64,000 nt of DNA from an uncultured Litoreibacter sp. GTDB taxonomy: Bacteria > Pseudomonadota > Alphaproteobacteria > Rhodobacterales > Rhodobacteraceae. The stretch spans positions 496,001-560,000 of the forward strand of contig NZ_CANMXB010000001.1 in NCBI RefSeq assembly GCF_947501785.1, read 5' to 3'. The first letter of the stretch is position 1. Each line of letters starts with the position of its first letter. The notes beneath the pieces are model-generated. The model had not been told where the DNA came from and did not search any database. It saw only the letters and a list, made by a program, of their open reading frames with translations. Shown in pieces: positions 26,686 to 34,634 of this stretch. Both the position numbers and the translations under genes were made by a program.

Positions 26686-27417
26686 TCAGGATTTGGCGGC
26701 CCGCGCCGCGATCACATCGTTGGCCAGTTGCACAGTGTAGCTTTGCAGCTCGGTCAATGCGGCATCGGCTTTGGTGGGCGCTTTGGCCTCAATCGCGTCG
26801 GCGATGCGGGTGTGCAGCGCGATGATTTCTTCGCGGGAGCGGGCGGTGAAGGTGATCATGTTCATCGAGGGCTGCATCGCCTCGACCGCGCCGGCCAGTT
26901 GGTAGGACAGGACCGGATTGCCTGCGCCATCGACAAGGGCGCGGTGGAAGGCGACGTCGGAGGCGCAGAACGCCTCGTCTGACAGCCCGGGTTGCGACTG
27001 GCGGTGAATTTCGGCGCGCATGGTGGCGAGGTGGTCGGCTTCGCGGCGTTGGGCAGAAAGTGGGGCGCAGGCGCGCTCCAACGCGTAGCGGGCCTCGCAG
27101 GCGGTTTCGAACGATACGGCGTTCATCGACAGCAGCAGCGTGGAGGTGGTGATTTGTTGGGCGTAGGCGTCCTCGAATGACAGGCGGTTCACGAAAGCGC
27201 CGCCGGTGGCCCCGCGTTGCGTGCGAATGAGCGATTGCGCGGCGAGACGTTTCAGGGCCTCGCGCACGGTGGGGCGGGAGACGTCGAACTGCTCGGACAG
27301 CTCGGATTCAGAGGGCAGGCGTTCATCGACAGGCAATTGGCCAGAGATGATGGCCTCTTTGATGGCCTGCGCGATTTGCGCTGACAGGTCTTTTGGCGAG
27401 TTCGGATCAATTTTCAT
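26686..27417 (-). CDS. GntR/FadR-type transcriptional regulator
   Basis: 243 residues. The N-terminal winged helix (IKEAIISGQLPVDERLPSESELSEQFDVSRPTVREALKRLAAQSLI, residues 17-65) is the GntR signature; the all-helical C-terminal domain (FCASDVAFHRALVDGAGNPVL) is of the FCD type that binds small acids through a metal with histidines. Two FadR-type operator matches sit directly upstream of its start codon, so it is likely autoregulated and may also control the divergent DUF2182 operon 60 bases away. The ligand is unknown. Confidence 0.92.
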   Translation of the reverse strand: MKIDPNSPKDLSAQIAQAIKEAIISGQLPVDERLPSESELSEQFDVSRPTVREALKRLAAQSLIRTQRGATGGAFVNRLSFEDAYAQQITTSTLLLSMNAVSFETACEARYALERACAPLSAQRREADHLATMRAEIHRQSQPGLSDEAFCASDVAFHRALVDGAGNPVLSYQLAGAVEAMQPSMNMITFTARSREEIIALHTRIADAIEAKAPTKADAALTELQSYTVQLANDVIAARAAKS

Positions 27418-27443
27418 TTGTCAGACAATTAAATGTATGACAA
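27418..27443. promoter_or_regulatory. Tandem GntR/FadR-type operators
   Basis: TTGTCAGACAA at 27418-27428 is a perfect match to the TNGTNNNACNA consensus and a palindrome; ATGTATGACAA at 27433-27443 matches all but the first base. Their centres are 15 bases apart. They lie between the start of the GntR gene and the divergent DUF2182 gene. Confidence 0.65.
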
Positions 27444-27477
27444 TTAATTTTGCAAGCCTTGAGTCGGGAGCACTCGC

Positions 27478-28242
27478 ATGCCTGCCATCACCAGATCAGT
27501 TTTTTGGTTGTCCTTCTTCGCCGCGATACTGTTGGCATGGGCGTGGATGTTCATGATGGCGCGGATGATGGGCGTCGACTGGATTGGCCGACCCATGGAG
27601 ATGATGCAGATGGGCGATATGCCCATGATGCAGATGACCACGTTTGGCGCGCTGTTCCCGATGTGGGCCATTATGATGGCCGCGATGATGCTGCCGACTA
27701 TGGTGCCGACGCTGCGCAGCTATGAGGACCTGATGACAAGCGCCAACGGCACCCGGGCAGGGTGGCTGGGCGTGTTGCTGGGCTATTTCGTGGTCTGGGT
27801 GGGCTTTGCCGCGCTGATTGCCGTGGCGCAGATCGCGCTGATGGCGTCGGGGCTGATTGACGATCTGGGGATCGCGAACTCGCTGTGGTTCGCGGGGTTG
27901 CTGTTCATCGTTGTGGGGCTGTTCCAATTCACCCGCGCGAAGGAGATTTGCCACGGGGTGTGCCACTCGCCCGGCATGTATTTCCTGGGCCACTGGAAGA
28001 CCGGGTTTGGCGGCGGGTTGCGCATGGGGCTGGGGCTTGGCGCGTTCTGCGTGGGCTGCTGCTGGGGCTTCATGGCGCTGGGATTTGTAGGCGGCGTGAT
28101 GAGCCTTTTGTGGATGGGGTTGGCGACGCTGTTCATGGTGGTCGAAAAGCTGCCGCAGATCGGGCATTATGTCACAAAACCAATGGGGGTCTTGCTGATC
28201 CTCGCAGGGATAGGATGCGCCTTTTACGGCGTGATCGCATAA
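27478..28242 (+). CDS. DUF2182 membrane protein, methionine-rich
   Basis: 254-residue integral membrane protein with about seven hydrophobic segments. A methionine-rich loop at residues 40-53 has eight Met in 14 positions, and more follow (MWAIMMAAMMLPTM), the DUF2182 hallmark; such Met clusters often bind Cu(I), but no function is proven for the family. A conserved C/H segment, EICHGVCHSPG, and GAFCVGCCWG add further possible ligands. It is 12 bases before a DUF1326 gene, a recurring partnership. First of a plus-strand run leading to dmdA. Confidence 0.87.
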   Translation: MPAITRSVFWLSFFAAILLAWAWMFMMARMMGVDWIGRPMEMMQMGDMPMMQMTTFGALFPMWAIMMAAMMLPTMVPTLRSYEDLMTSANGTRAGWLGVLLGYFVVWVGFAALIAVAQIALMASGLIDDLGIANSLWFAGLLFIVVGLFQFTRAKEICHGVCHSPGMYFLGHWKTGFGGGLRMGLGLGAFCVGCCWGFMALGFVGGVMSLLWMGLATLFMVVEKLPQIGHYVTKPMGVLLILAGIGCAFYGVIA

Positions 28243-28254
28243 GGGAGGCTTTTC

Positions 28255-28953
28255 ATGGCCAAGAAGGAACGCAAACCATCAGACCGGTTGCAGGTGATGC
28301 AAAAGATCGACGCGCGGATGAACCCGCGGCGGCGGCGCAAGGAGCCGACGGATTGGTCGATCAAGGGCGAGTTGTTTCTGAACTGCTCGTGCACGGTGTT
28401 CTGCCCTTGCGTGGTGTCACTTGGCGCGCATCCCCCCACCGAGGGGCATTGCCATGCGTGGATGGCGATTGCCATTGACGAGGGGCATTTCGAGGGCGAG
28501 GACCTTGGCGGGCTGAACATTGGCCTGCTGGTCGACATCCCGGGCCGCATGGGCGAGGGCGACTGGAAGGTCGCGGCCTATGTGGACGAGCGGTCCACGC
28601 AGAAGGCGTATAACGGCATTCTGAAGATTTTCTCAGGCGCTGCGGGCGGGACCACTGGTCTGTTCACAATGCTGGTGTCCGAGATCATTGGCGCGGAGCG
28701 CGCGCCGGTGGAGATTGTGCGTGACGGCAAGAAACGGTCGATCAATATCGGGCGCAAATTGCAGGGCGAGATCGAGATGATCGCGGGCAAATCGGATGAG
28801 CATCCGGTGATGGTCAGCAACTCCAAATACTGGATGGGGCCGGATATCATTGCCGCCGTCGGCACGCGCTCGCGCATCCGCGACTATGGCCGCGTCTGGG
28901 ACTTTGGCGGCAAGTCGGCCGAGATTTGCCCGATCGAGTGGTCGGGGCCGTAG
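28255..28953 (+). CDS. DUF1326 cysteine-motif protein
   Basis: 232 residues. Cys44, Cys46, Cys50 and Cys52 form the NCSCTVFCPC motif typical of DUF1326, suggesting metal or redox chemistry; the rest is predicted alpha-beta without signal peptide or membrane segments. Function of the family is unknown. Starts 12 bases after the DUF2182 stop with an aaggagg-like aggga site, and precedes a DinB-family gene by 4 bases. All three appear to be one transcript. Confidence 0.85.
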   Translation: MAKKERKPSDRLQVMQKIDARMNPRRRRKEPTDWSIKGELFLNCSCTVFCPCVVSLGAHPPTEGHCHAWMAIAIDEGHFEGEDLGGLNIGLLVDIPGRMGEGDWKVAAYVDERSTQKAYNGILKIFSGAAGGTTGLFTMLVSEIIGAERAPVEIVRDGKKRSINIGRKLQGEIEMIAGKSDEHPVMVSNSKYWMGPDIIAAVGTRSRIRDYGRVWDFGGKSAEICPIEWSGP

Positions 28954-28957
28954 GTCG

Positions 28958-29461
28958 ATGATTGTCGACGTCGAGTATTGCCGCATCATGGCGCGCTACA
29001 ACGCGTGGCAGAACAAGAGCGTGGCGCGGTGTTTCAAGGCGCTGGGTCTGAAGGAGCTGCAGAAAGACCGCAAGGCGTTCTTTGGCTCGCTTTGGAGCAC
29101 GGGCAACCACCTGCTATGGGGGGACCAGCTGTGGATAAGCCGCTTTGACGGCGGCCATGGGCCGCAAACCGGCATCCCTGACAGCACGTCGCTGCATGAC
29201 GATTTGCAGCTGTTTCTTGACGATCGTATGCGCACCGACGCCCGTATCCAGCGATGGGCGGACAAGCTGCAAAACCTCGATCTGACGGGGCCTATGACGT
29301 GGTATTCGGGGGCGATGGAGCGCGAAATATCGAAGCCCAAGGCGCTGTGCGTTGTGCATTTCTTCAATCACCAGACGCATCATCGCGGGCAAATTCATGC
29401 GATGCTGACTGCCGCCGGGCAGAAACCTGACGACACTGACCTTCCCTTCATGCCGGAATAA
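28958..29461 (+). CDS. DinB family four-helix protein
   Basis: 167-residue DinB/YfiT-type protein, a four-helix bundle that commonly binds a divalent metal through three histidines; candidates are the His in GNHLLWGD (first) and those in NHQTHHRGQ near the C-terminus (second and third). Members include thiol- and bacillithiol-dependent transferases and damage-inducible proteins; the reaction here is unknown. Start at ATG 28958, four bases after the DUF1326 stop; dmdA begins six bases after its own stop, so it is almost certainly co-transcribed with dmdA. Confidence 0.85.
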   Translation: MIVDVEYCRIMARYNAWQNKSVARCFKALGLKELQKDRKAFFGSLWSTGNHLLWGDQLWISRFDGGHGPQTGIPDSTSLHDDLQLFLDDRMRTDARIQRWADKLQNLDLTGPMTWYSGAMEREISKPKALCVVHFFNHQTHHRGQIHAMLTAAGQKPDDTDLPFMPE

Positions 29462-29466
29462 TTGCC

Positions 29467-30567
29467 ATGGCGACCATTGCTCCCTCCCGCCGCGTGCGCC
29501 GCACGCCTTTCTCTGACGGTGTCGAAGCCGCCGGGGTGAAAAGCTACACCGTCTACAACCGCATGTTGCTGCCGACGGTGTTCCGATCCGTTGAGGAAGA
29601 TTACCACCACCTCAAATCGGCGGTGCAGGTGTGGGACGTGGCCGTTGAGCGGCAGGTGGAATTGCGCGGGCCCGACGCCGGGCGGTTGATGCAGATGCTG
29701 ACCCCGCGCGACCTGCGCGGCATGCTGCCGGGGATGTGCTACTACGTGCCTGTCGTGGACGGCACAGGCGGCATGCTGAACGACCCGGTGGCGGTGATGC
29801 TGGCTGATGACCGCTACTGGATTTCAATTGCGGATAGCGATTTGCTGTTTTGGGTCAAAGGTTTGGCGCATGCGCTTTATCTGGATGTGATCGTCGAAGA
29901 GCCTGATGTGTCGCCTTTGGCGATCCAAGGGCCCAAGGCCGATGAGCTGGCCGCGCGGGTGTTTGGTGACGCGGTGAAGGAGCTGCGCTTTTTCCGCTAC
30001 GGGTTCTTTGATTTCCAAGGTCATTCGTTCCTGGTGGCGCGGTCGGGCTATTCCAAGCAGGGCGGGTTCGAGATCTATGTGGATGGCCATGAGCGCGGTA
30101 TGCCTTTGTGGAATGCGCTGATGGAGGCGGGCAAGGATCTGGACGTGTACGCGGGCTGCCCCAACCTGATCGAGCGCATTGAGGGCGGGTTGCTGAGCTA
30201 CGGCAACGACATGAACCGCGACAACACCCCGCATGAATGCGGGTTGGGCAGGTTTTGTTCGACCCAGACGGCGATTGGCTGCGTGGGGCGCGACGCGTTG
30301 TTGCGTGTGGCCAAGGAAGGGCCGGTCAAACAGGTGCGTGCGATTGCAATTGATGGAGACATCCCCCCCTGCGACCGGCTGTGGCAGGTGACGAGCAAGG
30401 GCAAATTGATCGGGCAGGTGACCTCCGCCGCGAAGTCGCCGGACTTTAAGACAAACGTCGCGATTGGCATGATCAAGATGACCCATTGGGACGAAGGCAC
30501 CGAGGTGCAGGTGGAAACGCAAGACGGGCCACGCCGCGCCGTCGTGCATGAGAATTTTTGGCTGTAA
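29467..30567 (+). CDS. dmdA: Dimethylsulfoniopropionate demethylase DmdA
   Basis: 366-residue tetrahydrofolate-dependent demethylase of the GcvT fold that converts DMSP to methylmercaptopropionate and 5-methyl-THF, the first step of the demethylation pathway in marine bacteria. The N-terminus SRRVRRTPFSDGVEAAGVKSYTVYN and the following VYNRMLLPT, HLKSAVQVWDVAVERQVE and MLTPRDL segments are the DmdA signature, distinct from glycine cleavage T protein. Directly followed by acuI (26 bases), the standard dmdA-acuI pair, and preceded by DinB. This is one of two stand-alone GcvT-fold genes here; the other, at 62541, is not DmdA. Confidence 0.95.
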   Translation: MATIAPSRRVRRTPFSDGVEAAGVKSYTVYNRMLLPTVFRSVEEDYHHLKSAVQVWDVAVERQVELRGPDAGRLMQMLTPRDLRGMLPGMCYYVPVVDGTGGMLNDPVAVMLADDRYWISIADSDLLFWVKGLAHALYLDVIVEEPDVSPLAIQGPKADELAARVFGDAVKELRFFRYGFFDFQGHSFLVARSGYSKQGGFEIYVDGHERGMPLWNALMEAGKDLDVYAGCPNLIERIEGGLLSYGNDMNRDNTPHECGLGRFCSTQTAIGCVGRDALLRVAKEGPVKQVRAIAIDGDIPPCDRLWQVTSKGKLIGQVTSAAKSPDFKTNVAIGMIKMTHWDEGTEVQVETQDGPRRAVVHENFWL

Positions 30568-30593
30568 CAGGCCCAGCTTAGGAGAGAGACGAC

Positions 30594-31583
30594 ATGTTCA
30601 ATGCATTGCTTGTGACCAAGGATGACGAGGGCAAGACGAGCGCCTCTGTCACGGAAATTTCTGAAGACCAACTGCCTGATGGCGAGGTCACAGTGGCGGT
30701 CGAGTATTCGACCGTGAACTACAAGGACGGGCTGTGCATCGGGCCGGGCGGCGGGTTGGTGCGCAATTACCCGCATGTGCCGGGCATTGATTTTGCGGGC
30801 ACCGTCGAGGCGTCTTCGGATGATCGCTACAAAGCGGGCGACAAGGTGGTGCTGACCGGCTGGCGTGTGGGGGAGGCGCATTGGGGCGGCTACGCTCAGA
30901 AGGCGCGGGTGAAAGCCGATTGGCTGGTGCCGCTGCCGTTGGGTTTGGATGCGCGTCAGGCCATGGCCGTGGGGACCGCCGGGTTTACATCCATGCTGGC
31001 GGTTATGGCTTTGGAAGATCATGCGTTGAAAGCCGGTGACGGGCCGGTGCTTGTGACGGGCGCTGCGGGTGGCGTGGGCTCGGTGGCCGTGGCGCTGCTG
31101 GCGGCATTGGGGCATGAGGTGGCAGGCGTCACCGGGCGGCCTGAGACGGCGGACTATCTGAAGTCGCTGGGAGTCTCTCAAATTGTGGCCCGCGAAGAGC
31201 TGAACGAGACCACCAAGCGCCCCTTGGAGGCCGAGACCTGGGCAGGCTGCGTGGACGCCGTGGGCGGCGAGATGCTGGCGCGGGTCTTGGGGCAGATGAA
31301 ATACGGGGCGTCCGTGTCGGCCGTTGGTCTGGCGGGCGGCGCGGGCTTGCCTGCGACCGTGATCCCGTTCTTGCTGCGCGGCGTGAACCTTCTGGGGATT
31401 GATTCCGTGATGCAACCCTATGACAACCGCGTGCGGGCCTGGGAGCGGATCGCGAAAGACCTGCCGATGGAGAAGCTGGAGAGCATGGTGCAACCCGCGA
31501 CGCTGAGCGATTTGCCGGGCTTGGGCCGTGACATTTTGAAAGGGCAGGTCAAGGGCCGGGTCGTGGTCGATGTGAATGCGTGA
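30594..31583 (+). CDS. acuI: Acrylyl-CoA reductase (NADPH) AcuI
   Basis: 329-residue medium-chain reductase that reduces toxic acryloyl-CoA, formed during DMSP and related breakdown, to propionyl-CoA. Visible are the YhdH/AcuI-type start (MFNALLVTKDDEGKTSASV), TVNYKDGLC, PGIDFAGTV, and the nucleotide-binding GAAGGVGSVAVALL segment; the zinc ligands of alcohol dehydrogenases are absent, as expected. An aggagag site precedes the ATG. It follows dmdA in the same direction, the arrangement known in Roseobacter and Pelagibacter relatives, and ends in an intergenic repeat. Confidence 0.94.
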   Translation: MFNALLVTKDDEGKTSASVTEISEDQLPDGEVTVAVEYSTVNYKDGLCIGPGGGLVRNYPHVPGIDFAGTVEASSDDRYKAGDKVVLTGWRVGEAHWGGYAQKARVKADWLVPLPLGLDARQAMAVGTAGFTSMLAVMALEDHALKAGDGPVLVTGAAGGVGSVAVALLAALGHEVAGVTGRPETADYLKSLGVSQIVAREELNETTKRPLEAETWAGCVDAVGGEMLARVLGQMKYGASVSAVGLAGGAGLPATVIPFLLRGVNLLGIDSVMQPYDNRVRAWERIAKDLPMEKLESMVQPATLSDLPGLGRDILKGQVKGRVVVDVNA

Positions 31584-31638
31584 CCTTATTGAGCGCGTTC
31601 CGCGCGCTTGATCTTTTGCGTTCGCCACGCAGGCTTTC

Positions 31639-31688
31639 TTGGGGCTCTGCCCCAAACCCCGGAGTATTTCGCGAACAATGATGCGGAC
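31639..31688. repeat. Dispersed intergenic repeat, copy B
   Basis: CTTGGGGCTCTGCCCC then AAACCCCGGAGTATTTC and GCGAACAATGATGCGGAC, closely matching copy A at 26633-26683. A GAGCGCG/CGCGCTT hairpin lies just before it. Sits between convergent acuI and a LysR gene. Confidence 0.6.
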
Positions 31689-31698
31689 TGGTCGCGTG

Positions 31699-32619
31699 TC
31701 ACTTCGGGTGGGCATCTTTCAGGCAGGTCAGGAATGTGTGGGTTTTGCGGTCCGGTTCGGGCTGTTTGCGGGTGATGGCGGCGAAAGTTGAAACGTATTT
31801 GCTGCGCTCGGGCGCCACGGGCCGGACCTTGCCCTTTGACAGGAAGGTTTCGGCGACGTGGTCGGCGAGGAAGCCAAGGTAGCTGCCGGATTGGATGAGC
31901 AGTGACAGGGCCTCTTCATCCTGAACCCGTGCCGCACGGCGCATTCCGAGCGTCTGGCCTGCTTTCATGTTTGGCGAATTGAACCCGAATCCTGCATATT
32001 TATGTTCTGACAGGTCCAGTGTGGGGTGCTGCGTCGGAGGCAAGTCGAACAGCGGGTGGCCCGCGCCACAATACAGCGTCATCCATTCCTCGTATAATGT
32101 GTCGTAATTCAGCGACGCGGACTGGCGGTGAATGGGGACGATGCCGATATCCATGGAGCCGTCAATCACCCGGCCTTCGATGCCGTTTGGCGGCTCGACA
32201 GAGATTTCGAGCGATACGTCAGGCGCCAGTTTGTCGAAGTGATGGATGGCGTCATGGATATGCGCATTGGGGTTGGTGGTGGATTGATCAAACAGGCCGA
32301 GGCGCAGCGTGCCCGCGAGATTGGTGTGGATATTGTCTACTGATGATTGAAAATCATCTATGGATGACAGCATTTTACGGGCTGACCTTAAGACGCGGTC
32401 ACCCTCGATTGTGAGCGAAAAACCGGCAGGTCCGCGGTTGCATAGCTTGAGCCCCATGCGCATTTCAAGATCAGCGACATGTTTGGAGATGGTTGAGCGG
32501 CCGATATTGAGTTCCGGCTCTGCCGCGGCCAGACCACCGGACTCGGTGACGGCCACGAAGACCCGCACCAGCCGGATGTCGACATCGCCCAGGCTTTTGA
32601 GCTGCGCGCGCTTTACCAT
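31699..32619 (-). CDS. LysR family regulator beside dmdA-acuI and a BCCT transporter
   Basis: 306 residues from the ATG ending at 32619 (MVKRAQLKSLGDVDIRLVRV); the frame extends 49 codons further but without family similarity. The winged helix (VRVFVAVTESGGLAAAEPELNIGRSTISKHVADLE region) is intact. It converges with acuI and diverges from the BCCT transporter gene, making both plausible targets; a DMSP- or betaine-related inducer is a reasonable guess only. AAACCAT (32639-32645) and ATGGTTT (32683-32689) form an inverted pair in the gap. Confidence 0.9.
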   Translation of the reverse strand: MVKRAQLKSLGDVDIRLVRVFVAVTESGGLAAAEPELNIGRSTISKHVADLEMRMGLKLCNRGPAGFSLTIEGDRVLRSARKMLSSIDDFQSSVDNIHTNLAGTLRLGLFDQSTTNPNAHIHDAIHHFDKLAPDVSLEISVEPPNGIEGRVIDGSMDIGIVPIHRQSASLNYDTLYEEWMTLYCGAGHPLFDLPPTQHPTLDLSEHKYAGFGFNSPNMKAGQTLGMRRAARVQDEEALSLLIQSGSYLGFLADHVAETFLSKGKVRPVAPERSKYVSTFAAITRKQPEPDRKTHTFLTCLKDAHPK

Positions 32620-32638
32620 TGAATGTTTCCCATAACTG

Positions 32639-32689
32639 AAACCATGGGTCAAAAAGTTCCCTATTATCAAACGTAGCAACTTATGGTTT
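32639..32689. promoter_or_regulatory. Possible regulatory inverted repeat upstream of the BCCT gene
   Basis: AAACCAT at 32639-32645 and ATGGTTT at 32683-32689 form a 7-bp inverted pair spaced by 37 bases, within the 207-bp gap between divergent LysR and transporter genes. The size and spacing fit a LysR recognition/activation region loosely; low certainty. Confidence 0.3.
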
Positions 32690-32826
32690 GCTGTAAAGCA
32701 GGGGGGAGGACGCGGTGTGCCAGGTAATTTGGTTTCAATCGCATCCAACACTGCCTCTCCAATCAAAGGCTCGGGCAGGCGCGATGACAGGTGTCATGGC
32801 CGGAGTGAAGCAACAGGGAAAACAAT

Positions 32827-34536
32827 ATGTCTGTAAAACCTCCTTTAACGGAGCTGCCGATCAAGACCGCCGACAGCGGTTTTTATCGGGGCTTCAGTGT
32901 CGATGTGACGGTGGTGAGTAAGATCATTATCGCCGCGCTGGTTGTCTGGGCCATCGTTTGGCCGGAATGGGCGGGTGAGGTGCTTGGCGCCTGGAACACC
33001 ACCATCCTGGCCAACTTCGCGGCCTGGTATATTTGGGTTGTGGCCTTTTTCATTATTGTTTGCCTCGGGTTGGCGCTTTGGCCAACAGCGGGGCGCATGA
33101 ACCTTGGGGTGGAGGGCGAGACGCCTGAATTCTCCAACTTCTCGTGGTTCTCCATGATGTTCGGCGCCGGGATCGGCGTGGGCATGCTGACCTGGGCGGT
33201 TGCGGAACCGGTGGCGCATTTCAAGAACAACCCGGCCGTCATTCAGGGTGTGACCACAGCGCTGGACGCCAACAACGTGCGCGAGGCCTATGTCTGGTCC
33301 TTCCTGCACTGGGGTCTTGGCGCGTGGGCGTGCTACGCGGTTGCGGGGCTGGCGCTTGCGTTCTTCAGCTACCGTCGTGGCTTGCCGCTGACCATCCGCT
33401 CGTCGCTGACGCCGCTGTTTGGCAAGGCGCTGTCGGGCGTCCTGGGGTCGATCATTGATATCGTGGCCGTGGTGGCGACGATCCTTGGTGTGGCGCAAAC
33501 GCTTGGCTTTGGTGTTGACCAGTTCGTGGCGGGTCTGACCCGTATCGGCATTGGCGGGCTTGTTTATGGCGCGGAAGCGGTGAACGAAGCTGGCGAAAGC
33601 ATTGCCGGAGACGCCAACACCGTTGGTATCATCGTAGCACTTCTGGTGATCATGGGGGCCTCGACCCTGTCGGCGCTGTCTGGCGTGGGCAAGGGCATCA
33701 AATGGCTGTCCAACATCAACATGGTGCTGTCGATTGTCCTTTTGGGCTTCTTCATCATCTTCGGCGCGACCTTCTTTGGCGCAACGGCGTTCTTCGTGGG
33801 TATCTTCGACTACCTCGTCGCGTTGCCGGGTCTAAGCTTCAACGTCTGGGTGTCCGATGGTGTCGAGGGTTCTGAAGCGTTCAAACTGGCGCAGTGGCAG
33901 GGCTGGTGGCCCGTGTTCTACTGGGCCTGGTGGATCGCGTTTGCCCCGTTCGTAGGCCTGTTCCTGGCACGTATTTCGCGCGGTCGTTCGATCCGTGAAT
34001 TCGTTCTGGGCGCGATGATCGTGCCTGCGCTGATGTGCTTCGTGTGGTTCTCCTGGGCCGGTGGCACCGCCATCGATCTGGAGCTGAACGGCAACGCAAA
34101 CGGGTTGATCCTGGATGCGGGCAACGGCGACAAGATCTTCGCGATGACCGAGTTCATGCTGGCCCCGATTGCCGACGCATTGGCATGGGCCATGGCGGTG
34201 ATGATCGTGGTTCTGCTGATGACGTTCCTTGTGACCTCGGCCGACTCGGCGGTGCTGATCGTGAACACGATCAACGCGGCGGGCGACGAAGGCCCCAAAG
34301 CGCGTCCACACATCCTATTCTGGGGCGCGGCCCTTGGTCTGGTGGTGGCGGGTCTGCTGCTGTCAGGCGGGACCTCGGCCATTCAGACCGCGATGGTGAT
34401 TGGCGCATTGCCATTCTCGGTCGTGATGGTTCTGATGTGCTTTGGCCTGATCAAGGCGATCTGGAACGACGGTCGCCGCGAAAAAGCCGGTGTCGCCACC
34501 ACGCATGATAACGTCGTGGCAACACCAGCCGAGTAA
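32827..34536 (+). CDS. BCCT family transporter (betaine/choline/carnitine or DMSP type)
   Basis: 569-residue inner-membrane sodium- or proton-coupled transporter with about 12 membrane segments. The family motif MMFGAGIGVGMLTWAVAEPVAHF and the paired WSFLHWGLGAWACYA and YWAWWIAFAPFVGLFLARISRGR segments (tryptophan-rich substrate cage) are present. Substrates of the family are quaternary amines and DMSP; placement near dmdA-acuI and a LysR gene favours DMSP, but betaine or choline is equally compatible with the sequence. It ends at a strong terminator. The C-terminal cytoplasmic tail is short, so osmosensing as in BetP is unlikely. Confidence 0.93.
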   Translation: MSVKPPLTELPIKTADSGFYRGFSVDVTVVSKIIIAALVVWAIVWPEWAGEVLGAWNTTILANFAAWYIWVVAFFIIVCLGLALWPTAGRMNLGVEGETPEFSNFSWFSMMFGAGIGVGMLTWAVAEPVAHFKNNPAVIQGVTTALDANNVREAYVWSFLHWGLGAWACYAVAGLALAFFSYRRGLPLTIRSSLTPLFGKALSGVLGSIIDIVAVVATILGVAQTLGFGVDQFVAGLTRIGIGGLVYGAEAVNEAGESIAGDANTVGIIVALLVIMGASTLSALSGVGKGIKWLSNINMVLSIVLLGFFIIFGATFFGATAFFVGIFDYLVALPGLSFNVWVSDGVEGSEAFKLAQWQGWWPVFYWAWWIAFAPFVGLFLARISRGRSIREFVLGAMIVPALMCFVWFSWAGGTAIDLELNGNANGLILDAGNGDKIFAMTEFMLAPIADALAWAMAVMIVVLLMTFLVTSADSAVLIVNTINAAGDEGPKARPHILFWGAALGLVVAGLLLSGGTSAIQTAMVIGALPFSVVMVLMCFGLIKAIWNDGRREKAGVATTHDNVVATPAE

Positions 34537-34559
34537 GGTTCTGCCTTTGAAAAATTGTG

Positions 34560-34591
34560 AAAGCCCCCGCCCAACCGGCGGGGGCTTTTGC
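34560..34591 (+). terminator. Intrinsic terminator after the BCCT gene
   Basis: AAGCCCCCGCC, loop CAACC-like, GGCGGGGGCTTTT: a long GC stem followed by T residues, 24 bases after the transporter stop. Confidence 0.88.
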
Positions 34592-34634
34592 GTTTCGAAC
34601 TTGACCAATGAAACACCGCGCTAGATCACGAGAT

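Noticed and set aside
30198-31715. 505-codon frame opposite dmdA end and acuI
   Set aside because: Shadow of acuI; no recognisable domain.
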